Shown here piece by piece: positions 1 through 8,968 of a DNA stretch of 43,059 nt. This stretch comes from Syntrophus sp. (in: bacteria) (GTDB lineage Bacteria; Desulfobacterota; Syntrophia; Syntrophales; UBA8958). The translations under genes and the position numbers were made by a program. Position 1 is the first letter of the stretch. Each line of letters opens with the position of its first letter. The notes beneath the pieces are model-generated. The model made no database searches. It was not told where the DNA came from and worked only from the letters and a program-made list of their open reading frames with translations. The stretch lies in the NCBI GenBank assembly GCA_025355725.1, contig JANXZC010000060.1, forward strand, positions 1-43,059. The letters run 5' to 3'.

Positions 1-234
1 TCATACGCAATGTGAAAGACTTCTGGACCGGCGTCATCTATATCGCTTTCGGGTCCGCGGCTATCATCATCAGCAGAGACTACGGCATGGGCAGGACGCT
101 GAGGATGGTGGGGAAATAGGCAGGCCCCATCTTCACCGCCGTGCCCATGCCGTAGTCTCTGCTGATGATGATAGCCGCGGACCCGAAAGCGATATAGATG
201 ACGCCGGTCCAGAAGTCTTTCACATTGCGTATGA
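1..234. repeat. Perfect 93-bp inverted repeat at the window edge (probable assembly fold-back)
   Basis: Bases 1-93 are the exact reverse complement of bases 142-234, with a 48-base spacer (94-141) between the arms. Both arms encode the same N-terminal part of a TctB-like protein, on opposite strands. The repeat begins exactly at base 1 and interrupts a gene, which is typical of a contig-end fold-back or an amplification chimera. I treat 1-93 as a duplicated artefact, not as biology. Confidence 0.9.
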
Positions 235-247
235 GCCGGCTCAGCAA
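80..247 (-). CDS. TctB-family small membrane subunit of a tripartite tricarboxylate transporter (truncated N-terminus)
   Basis: Only the N-terminus is present. It reads LLSRLIRNVKDFWTGVIYI, continues through a short hydrophobic segment and the family-typical MGPAYFP motif near residue 40, and then runs into the fold-back repeat, where a TAG at 80-82 ends the frame. TctB is the poorly conserved small membrane subunit of TTT-family secondary transporters. I chose the TTG start at 247 because AAGGAG lies just upstream (about 252-258) and no ATG fits. It follows the binding-protein gene on the same strand, 133 bases away, as is common in tctCBA operons; tctA would lie beyond the left edge. Real sequence is lost beyond about base 94. 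The intervening 248-380 has a small GC-rich hairpin near 340-360. Confidence 0.7.
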   Translation of the reverse strand: MLSRLIRNVKDFWTGVIYIAFGSAAIIISRDYGMGTAVKMGPAYFPTILSVLPMP

Positions 248-380
248 AACCTTCTCCTTAGGTCAGAAAGATGTGAAGCTCCCCGCCATAGAGCGGTGCT
301 TCCCGGCGAGGAAGTTGTTTATTTAATATTGCGCCCCTTTTCCCCGCCAACGAAGCGGGGACTGCGGGAAGCGCTCCCGG

Positions 381-1367
381 TCAATCGGCGAAAACACCGG
401 CCTTCTTGATGATGGGCCCCCATTTGTCAATTTCAGATTTGAGGTGTCCACGAAGCGCCTCCGGCGTAGCGCGGTTCTGGGCCACGGGCTCGGCGCTCAG
501 CTCGGCATACCGCTTCTTCAAGTTGGGGTCTTTCAGGGCCTCCTGCAGGGCCTTCGAGAGTTTATTAATGATCGGCTTCGGCGTACCCTTGGGCGCATAC
601 AGGGCATGCCAGACGGATATTGTAAAATTTGGCAGGCCGGCTTCACTCATCGTCGGGACATCCGGCAGAGAAGCGGTCCTTTTTTTCATAGTCACGCCGT
701 AAACTTTGATTTTGCCGGCTTTGATATGGCTGGTGGTGTTGGTGGTCTGGTCGCACATGAAGTCCACCTGGCCGCCGAGGAGGTCGTTCATGGCCGGACC
801 CGTTCCCTTGTAGGGAATGGTGGTTAATTCTGTCTGGATCGCCGTCATAAAGAGTATGCCGCACAGGTGCGAGGCGGAGCCGACACCGGCATTGGCCAGG
901 TTGACCTTGGCCTTGTTGGCCTTCACGTACGCGAGCAGTTCCTTGAGGTTCCTGGCCGGAAAATCCTTCTTCGCCACCAGCGTCATTGCCCCATCGTTGA
1001 TCAAGCCGATCGGCTCGAAGTCACGGATCGGATCATAGGGCAGCTTGCGATAGAGAGACGGAGCGGTGGCATGGCCGATATGGTGCACAAAAAGCGTATA
1101 GCCGTCAGGACGCGCCTGCGCCGCCCGGGTGGCCCCGATGGTGCCTCCGGCTCCACCTACATTCTCCACAATGATCTGGTTCTTGAGGGACTGGCTCATG
1201 GCCTGGGCAAGCAGGCGGGCGACCGTGTCCGAAGGACCGCCGGCAGAGAACGGTACAATGATGGTAATTACTTTTGAGGGATATTGATCCTTGTCTGCTC
1301 CAAACGCCGGAACGGAGACAACAAGAGCGAGGAGGGCAACACAAATCAGACTTAACAGTTTTTTCAT
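381..1367 (-). CDS. Tripartite tricarboxylate transporter periplasmic binding protein (TctC/Bug family)
   Basis: This is a 328-residue secreted solute-binding protein. Residues 1-23 form a classical Sec signal peptide (MKK, then a hydrophobic core, then AFGA). The mature part begins with the Bug-family signature YPSKVITIIVPFSAGGPSD and contains the GGxGG segment VENVGGAGGTIGA, the PDGYTL motif and the later GGQVDFMCD stretch. Bug proteins deliver a carboxylate such as citrate or a dicarboxylate to a TctAB membrane complex; the actual ligand cannot be read from sequence. Length is normal for the family. The ATG at 1367 has AGGAGG 7 bases upstream. The truncated tctB follows on the same strand, so this is the first gene of a transporter operon divergent from carB. 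Confidence 0.93.
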   Translation of the reverse strand: MKKLLSLICVALLALVVSVPAFGADKDQYPSKVITIIVPFSAGGPSDTVARLLAQAMSQSLKNQIIVENVGGAGGTIGATRAAQARPDGYTLFVHHIGHATAPSLYRKLPYDPIRDFEPIGLINDGAMTLVAKKDFPARNLKELLAYVKANKAKVNLANAGVGSASHLCGILFMTAIQTELTTIPYKGTGPAMNDLLGGQVDFMCDQTTNTTSHIKAGKIKVYGVTMKKRTASLPDVPTMSEAGLPNFTISVWHALYAPKGTPKPIINKLSKALQEALKDPNLKKRYAELSAEPVAQNRATPEALRGHLKSEIDKWGPIIKKAGVFAD

Positions 1368-1468
1368 CAGCTTTTCCTCCTTTTCTGAAAGGATTTCTCA
1401 TCTCCGATATTATGCATTGCGTAATATGTAAAGCATATTTTCGCCGTGCAGGTGATCATGATTTCATC

Positions 1469-1497
1469 TTGACAGGAGCGGGGGACTTCCTTATAGT
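1469..1497 (+). promoter_or_regulatory. Sigma70-type promoter for the carB/purF-like operon
   Basis: TTGACA (1469-1474) and TATAGT (1492-1497) are separated by exactly 17 bases. This is close to consensus and would start transcription near 1504, giving a leader of about 70 bases. The leader contains a weak TGGAC/GTCCA stem around 1511-1537 but no terminator-like U tract, so I see no clear attenuator. Confidence 0.7.
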
Positions 1498-1573
1498 CCG
1501 CAAGCTCTTTGGACATTTTTGTCTGAAAAACGTCCATAATTGCGCCATACTGCCAAATCAAGGAGACATCCCC

Positions 1574-4500
1574 ATGCCAAAACGAAGCGACATCAACTCG
1601 GTCCTTATTATCGGCTCCGGCCCTATCGTCATCGGCCAGGCCTGCGAATTCGACTATTCCGGAACTCAGGCCTGCAAGGCCCTGAGAAAGCTCGGCTACA
1701 AGATCATCTTGGTTAATTCCAATCCGGCCACGATCATGACCGATCCGGGAACAGCCGATGTGACCTATATCGAACCGCTGAATATTCCCTCCCTCACCGA
1801 GATCATCGAAAATGAGCGCCCCGACGCCATTCTGCCCAACCTGGGCGGACAGACGGGGCTGAACCTGACCTCAGAGCTTCAGAAACAGGGCATCCTGGAC
1901 AAATACGGCGTCAAGGTCATCGGCGTCAGTATCGACGCCATCGAGCGGGGTGAAGACCGGATTGCCTTCAAGGAGACCATGAACCGCCTCGGCATCGACA
2001 TGCCGAAGAGCGAACCGGCCTACACCGTCGAGGAAGCGGAAAAGATTGCCGCCGGGTTAGGCTACCCCGTCGTCGTCCGCCCTGCCTACACCATGGGAGG
2101 CACCGGCGGCGGCCTCGTCTATAACCTTGAAGAACTCAGAACCGTGGCCAGCCGGGGCATCTCGGCAAGTATGGTCGGGCAGATCCTCATTGAAGAGTCC
2201 GTCCTGGGCTGGGAAGAGCTGGAACTGGAGGTCGTCCGGGACGCCAAGAACAAGATGATCACCGTCTGCTTCATAGAAAATGTGGATGCCATGGTGGTGC
2301 ACACCGGCGATTCCTATTGTACCGCCCCGATGCTGACGATCAGCCCGGAACTCCAGGCCAGACTTCAGAAACACTCTTACGACATCGTCGAGGCCATCGA
2401 AGTCATCGGCGGGACAAACGTCCAGTTTGCCCATAATCCCGAAACGGGCAGGGTCGTCGTCATCGAGATCAATCCCCGCACCTCCCGCTCTTCCGCCCTG
2501 GCCTCCAAGGCTACCGGTTTCCCCATCGCTTTTATCTCCTCTCTCCTGGCCGCCGGCATAACCCTCGATGAGATTCCCTACTGGCGGGAAGGGACCCTGG
2601 ACAAATACACCCCCTCGGGGGATTACGTCGTTGTCAAGTTTGCCCGCTGGGATTTTGAAAAATTCCCCGGGGCCATAGACAAACTAGGCACCCAGATGCG
2701 GGCCGTCGGCGAGGTGATGAGCATCGGCAAGAATTATAAGGAGGCCTTCCTGAAATCCATCCGGTCCCTGGAGAAGAGCCGTTACGGACTTGGTTTTGCG
2801 AAGGACTTCCATGAAAAGACCCTTGATGAGCTGTACGAACTTATTGCGGAACCATCCAGCGAACGTCAATACATCATGTATGAGGCCCTGCGCAAGGGGG
2901 CGGACACTGAAACCCTCTTCCGGCGGACCCACATCAAGCCCTGGTTCATCCAGCAGATGAAAGAACTTGTGGACCTGGAGGAGGAAATCCTGAAGTACAA
3001 AGGAAAGACCCTGCCCGACGACTTATTGCTCCGGGCCAAGAAAGACGGTTTTGCCGATCGTTATCTGGCCCAGATTCTGGGCATCCCGGAAGGAGATATC
3101 CGCAGGAAACGCACCACTCTGGGGGCGGTTGAATGCTGGGACGCCGTACCGGTGAGCGGTGTTGAAAACGCCGCCTACTATTATTCGACCTATAACGCCC
3201 CGGATCGGGTAGGTGTTTCCAAGAACAAAAAGATCATGGTCCTGGGCGGCGGACCCAACCGTATCGGCCAGGGCATCGAATTCGATTACTGCTGCGTCCA
3301 TGCCGCCTTTACCCTTCGGGATGAGGGCTACGAATCCATCATGGTCAACTGCAACCCCGAGACCGTTTCCACGGACTATGACACCTCCGACAAACTCTAT
3401 TTCGAGCCCCTGACCGTTGAGGATGTCCTTTCCATCTACGAGAAGGAAAAGCCCGAAGGCGTCATCGTCCAGTTCGGCGGCCAGACGCCCCTGAATATCG
3501 CCCAGGAGCTTGCCCGGGCGGGAGTGAAGATCATCGGCACTTCGCCGGAAACCATCGATCTGGCCGAGGATCGGGACCGGTTCCGGGAGATGATGAAGAA
3601 GCTCGGCATCCCTATGCCGGAGTCGGGTATGGCCGGTAACCTTGCCGATGCCCTTACCGTAGCCGCCCGGATCGGTTATCCCCTTATGCTCAGGCCATCC
3701 TATGTCCTCGGCGGTCGGGGGATGGAAGTGGTCCATGACGAGGAAATGCTGAGACGTTACGTTGCGAAAGCAGTCGGGATGACATCAGAACGGCCTATTC
3801 TTATCGACAAGTTCCTGGAAAACGCCATCGAAGTTGAGGCCGACGCTATTTCCGACGGTGTTGACGCCTTTGTCCCGGCGATCATGGAGCATATCGAACT
3901 GGCCGGCATCCATTCCGGGGACTCGGCCTGTGTAATCCCGCCGATCAGCATCTCCGCCCGTCACATGGACACCATCAACGACTATACCAGCCGGATCGCC
4001 GTGGAATTCGGCGTTATCGGATTGATGAACATCCAGTACGCCATCGCCAACGACGTAGTTTATATCCTTGAAGCCAATCCCCGGGCGTCCCGTACGGTAC
4101 CCCTGGTATCCAAGGTCTGCAATATATCCATGGCCCGCATCGCCACCCAGGTCATTCTGGGTAAAAAATTGGCGGATTTCAAGTTCAAACCGCGCGTGTT
4201 TCCCCATTTCGGCGTCAAAGAGGCGGTCTTCCCCTTCAACATGTTTCAGGAAGTCGATCCCCTCCTGGGACCGGAAATGCGCTCCACCGGCGAGGTGCTG
4301 GGGCTGGCCGATTCCTTCGGGCTGGCTTTCTACAAAGCGGAAGAAGCGGCGCAACAGGTCCTTCCCGGGGAGGGAACGGTACTTTTAACCGTTAATGACT
4401 GGGACAAAGGCGGGGTCCTTGAGGTCGCCCGGTGCTTCCACCAGTTGGGATTCCGGATCATGACCACGGCCGGAACCCACCGGTTCCTCGCCGATGCAGG

Positions 4501-4774
4501 CATCCCCTCGGAAAGCCTCCTCAAGATGCACGAGGGAAGACCGAATATCGTCGACGGCATCAAAAACGGCGGCATTCACCTGATCATCAATACTCCCAGC
4601 GGCAAGCTTAGCCAGCACGACGATTCCTACATCCGCAAGGCGGCGATCCAATATAAAATCCCCTATATCACCACCATTGCCGCCGCAGTGGCGGCCGTCA
4701 AGGGCATTACCGCCTTCAGGAAAGGACATGGCCGGGCCAAGTCCCTCCAGAGTTATCATGCGGACATACGCTAA
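1574..4774 (+). CDS. carB: Carbamoyl-phosphate synthase large subunit, divergent paralogue
   Basis: At 1066 residues this matches the usual CarB length of about 1070. CarB makes carbamoyl phosphate from bicarbonate, ammonia and two ATP for pyrimidine and arginine synthesis. Two ATP-grasp halves are visible, each opening with a conserved motif ([19 protein letters not shown] near residue 10, [18 protein letters not shown] near 557). EINPRTSRSS and [10 protein letters not shown] supply metal/ATP ligands, and a C-terminal MGS-like regulatory domain ends the protein. I chose the ATG at 1574 because AAGGAG lies 8 bases upstream and it aligns with the MPKR start of CarB. A second carB lies at 33629. 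This copy differs near residue 234, with FIENVDAMVVHTGDS where the other has [15 protein letters not shown]. It is followed after 36 bases by a purF-like gene, not by carA, which is unusual. Confidence 0.93.
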   Translation: MPKRSDINSVLIIGSGPIVIGQACEFDYSGTQACKALRKLGYKIILVNSNPATIMTDPGTADVTYIEPLNIPSLTEIIENERPDAILPNLGGQTGLNLTSELQKQGILDKYGVKVIGVSIDAIERGEDRIAFKETMNRLGIDMPKSEPAYTVEEAEKIAAGLGYPVVVRPAYTMGGTGGGLVYNLEELRTVASRGISASMVGQILIEESVLGWEELELEVVRDAKNKMITVCFIENVDAMVVHTGDSYCTAPMLTISPELQARLQKHSYDIVEAIEVIGGTNVQFAHNPETGRVVVIEINPRTSRSSALASKATGFPIAFISSLLAAGITLDEIPYWREGTLDKYTPSGDYVVVKFARWDFEKFPGAIDKLGTQMRAVGEVMSIGKNYKEAFLKSIRSLEKSRYGLGFAKDFHEKTLDELYELIAEPSSERQYIMYEALRKGADTETLFRRTHIKPWFIQQMKELVDLEEEILKYKGKTLPDDLLLRAKKDGFADRYLAQILGIPEGDIRRKRTTLGAVECWDAVPVSGVENAAYYYSTYNAPDRVGVSKNKKIMVLGGGPNRIGQGIEFDYCCVHAAFTLRDEGYESIMVNCNPETVSTDYDTSDKLYFEPLTVEDVLSIYEKEKPEGVIVQFGGQTPLNIAQELARAGVKIIGTSPETIDLAEDRDRFREMMKKLGIPMPESGMAGNLADALTVAARIGYPLMLRPSYVLGGRGMEVVHDEEMLRRYVAKAVGMTSERPILIDKFLENAIEVEADAISDGVDAFVPAIMEHIELAGIHSGDSACVIPPISISARHMDTINDYTSRIAVEFGVIGLMNIQYAIANDVVYILEANPRASRTVPLVSKVCNISMARIATQVILGKKLADFKFKPRVFPHFGVKEAVFPFNMFQEVDPLLGPEMRSTGEVLGLADSFGLAFYKAEEAAQQVLPGEGTVLLTVNDWDKGGVLEVARCFHQLGFRIMTTAGTHRFLADAGIPSESLLKMHEGRPNIVDGIKNGGIHLIINTPSGKLSQHDDSYIRKAAIQYKIPYITTIAAAVAAVKGITAFRKGHGRAKSLQSYHADIR

Positions 4775-4810
4775 TTTCGCATTCATTGATCAAATTGAAA
4801 GGCACTGCAC

Positions 4811-6187
4811 ATGAAGGAAGTAAGAGATAATTGTGGAATATTCGGGCTTTACTCCCAGTTTCCCGCTGTATTTGACATCTATAACGGCATCGATTTTCTC
4901 CAGCACCGGGGCCAGGAATACTGCGGTATCGCCACCTATGACCAGCATGTACGCCAGGTAACCCATCACGGCAAGGTGGGTAATTCCTTCACGGAGCAGG
5001 ACCTCCTCTACTTGACCGGCAACTGGGGAATCGGTCATGTCAGTCTCTGGGAACGGCAACCTATGGCCTGGCAGTCCCGTCTCGGTAATATATCCCTCGC
5101 CTTCAGCGGGAATGTCATCAACGCCGATGAAATGATCGCCGCCATGAAAGACCAGGGACATTCCTTCTACCGGGGTTACAATATCGAGGTCATTGCCAAG
5201 ACCATCATGGAGGCCGACGACATGGTCACGGGAATTGCCGCCCTTGCCGAACGCATCAAAGGGGCCTATTCCCTGGTGGTTCTTGCCGCCGAGGGCATTT
5301 ATGCAACCCGCGACGTCTATGGTTTCCGGCCCCTTATTCTCGGTAAGAACGGGACCCGCTTCGCCGTAAGTTCCGAGTCGCGAGCTATCCAGAATCTCGA
5401 CATGGACATCGTCCGCGACGTTCGCCCCGGGGAGATCGTCCTGATCAACGCCGAGGGATTCCATACCCTGAAACAGCTTCCCTCGCCCCGGAAGGCCCAC
5501 TGTCCCTTTGAATGGGCCTACACGGCCAGCATCGATTCCATCATCGACGGCCTCTATGTTCAGGAAGCCCGAAATCACCTGGGCCAGGCATTGGCCCAGC
5601 GGGATATTGATGAAAAAGACGTGGAAGTCGACATCGTCGCCCCCGTTCCCATGTCCGGCATCGGACATGCCCTTGGCTACCACCAACGCTCTCAGATCCG
5701 CTACCAGGATGTGTTTCTTTACAACCGCTACGCCGACCGAAGCTATACCCAGTCCAGCCAGATCGCCCGGGAAAAAATGGCCAAGCGGAAGATTTCCGTT
5801 CTTAAGTACGCCGTGGAGGGCAAGCGGATCGTCATCTGCGACGATTCCATCGTCCGGGGGACCCAGATCCAAGACAAGGTAAGGGATTTAAAAAAGGCCG
5901 GGGCTAAGGAAGTTCACGTCCGGATCGCCTGCCCCCCCCTCCTGTATCCCTGCGATTTCGGCGTCTCGACGCGGACCATGGAAGAACTGGCGGCCCGCCA
6001 GTGTTTCCCCTCGGGAAACATCAGTTGTATAGACGATCTCCGGAAACTGGAAGACTGGATTGCCGGTCAGATCGACGCCGATTCAGTAAAATACAACAGT
6101 ATCGATGCGTTTGTGACCGCCATCGGCATTCCCCGGGGAGACCTCTGCCTGAAGTGCTGGGACGGCATCCGACCACTTTTGCCATAA
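4811..6187 (+). CDS. PurF-like amidophosphoribosyltransferase paralogue with altered glutamine pocket
   Basis: This 458-residue protein has an N-terminal Ntn (class II) glutaminase domain and a C-terminal phosphoribosyltransferase domain. PurF makes phosphoribosylamine from PRPP and glutamine. The nucleophile is Cys8, after a 7-residue propeptide (MKEVRDN then CGIFG), and QHRGQ follows. The PRPP loop CDDSIVRGT and the Fe-S cysteines (AHCPFEW, CPPLLYPC, terminal CLKC) are kept. Three residues that bind or activate glutamine in canonical PurF are changed relative to the copy at 36853: HVRYS is HVSLW (Ser78 for Arg), HNGN is FSGN (Ser99 for Asn), and MDTEV is YNIEV (Asn124 for Asp). It is co-directional with the divergent carB, 36 bases downstream, almost surely in one transcript. 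Its real substrate or partner is unknown. It could be a true PurF isozyme, an ammonia-using enzyme, or a partner of the neighbouring CarB. Confidence 0.82.
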   Translation: MKEVRDNCGIFGLYSQFPAVFDIYNGIDFLQHRGQEYCGIATYDQHVRQVTHHGKVGNSFTEQDLLYLTGNWGIGHVSLWERQPMAWQSRLGNISLAFSGNVINADEMIAAMKDQGHSFYRGYNIEVIAKTIMEADDMVTGIAALAERIKGAYSLVVLAAEGIYATRDVYGFRPLILGKNGTRFAVSSESRAIQNLDMDIVRDVRPGEIVLINAEGFHTLKQLPSPRKAHCPFEWAYTASIDSIIDGLYVQEARNHLGQALAQRDIDEKDVEVDIVAPVPMSGIGHALGYHQRSQIRYQDVFLYNRYADRSYTQSSQIAREKMAKRKISVLKYAVEGKRIVICDDSIVRGTQIQDKVRDLKKAGAKEVHVRIACPPLLYPCDFGVSTRTMEELAARQCFPSGNISCIDDLRKLEDWIAGQIDADSVKYNSIDAFVTAIGIPRGDLCLKCWDGIRPLLP

Positions 6188-6202
6188 ACTGTCAATATCC
6201 AT

Positions 6203-6227
6203 GGGGACAGATGTCAGATCTGTCCCC
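6203..6227. repeat. Perfect 10-bp stem-loop after the purF-like gene
   Basis: GGGGACAGAT (6203-6212) pairs with ATCTGTCCCC (6218-6227) across a 5-base loop. No T-run follows, so it is a poor intrinsic terminator. A second C/G-rich near-palindrome (CCTTCCCC then GGGGAGGG) follows at about 6250-6269. A half copy, GGGGACAG, occurs at about 14187 downstream of the papain-fold gene. These look like dispersed REP-type elements, though copy number cannot be judged from this window. Confidence 0.55.
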
Positions 6228-6389
6228 ACAAACCTATCCCCACCCTAACCTTCCCCCTGAAGGGGAGGGAACGATAAGGGAAACTGCATCGTTCTACCCA
6301 CCCCAGCCCTCTTGCAAAGGGAATGTGAATGACCTCTGAAAATTTTGGAACATTTTTGTATTGACAGAAAATGATATTCCGTGTAGTGA

Positions 6390-6416
6390 CCATCGGCAAA
6401 TGATGGCCGATTGCCG

Positions 6417-6420
<4 letters not shown>
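6390..6420. promoter_or_regulatory. Operator-like inverted repeat at the start of the NrpR-like gene
   Basis: CCATCGGCAA (6390-6399) and TTGCCGATGG (6411-6420) are perfect 10-base arms with an 11-base spacer. The right arm covers the predicted ATG at 6417. A TTGACA lies just upstream (6361-6366), though the matching -10 (TAGTGA, 6384-6389) is weak. Position and symmetry suggest a repressor site, most simply for autoregulation. Binding by the gene's own product is inference. Confidence 0.5.
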
Positions 6421-8805
<2,385 letters not shown>

Positions 8806-8841
8806 CTGACAAACTCGTAAAAAGTCATTTTGCCTTCAAAG

Positions 8842-8876
8842 AAGGGCCGCAGATTCATGATCTGCGGCCCTTTTGC
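8842..8876 (+). terminator. Intrinsic terminator of the nrpR-like/gdhA operon
   Basis: A 13-bp perfect stem (8842-8854 with 8860-8872, core GGGCCGCAGAT) has a 5-base loop and ends in TTTT. It lies about 40 bases after the gdhA stop codon. Confidence 0.88.
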
Positions 8877-8907
8877 GTCATGTCAAGTCTTAAAATAAAG
8901 ATTTCAA

Positions 8908-8936
8908 TTGACACCGATGCGTCTATGGCCTAATCT
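8908..8936 (+). promoter_or_regulatory. Sigma70-type promoter for the DUF3141 gene
   Basis: TTGACA (8908-8913) and TAATCT (8931-8936) are separated by 17 bases. The start codon lies 33 bases further on with AAAGGAG before it. The site sits directly after the gdhA terminator, so the downstream gene is an independent unit. Confidence 0.65.
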
Positions 8937-8968
8937 TACCGACGGATTACCAGCAAAGGAGACCGACT

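Noticed and set aside
4790-5872. Long open frame antisense to the purF-like gene, and similar long antisense frames opposite gdhA, carA/guaA and the gltD-like region
   Set aside because: They lack ribosome sites and family motifs and mirror strongly conserved genes; high-GC codon usage keeps the opposite strand open.
6203-6227. Intrinsic terminator after the purF-like gene
   Set aside because: The stem is strong but no T-run follows on either strand, so I list it as a repeat.
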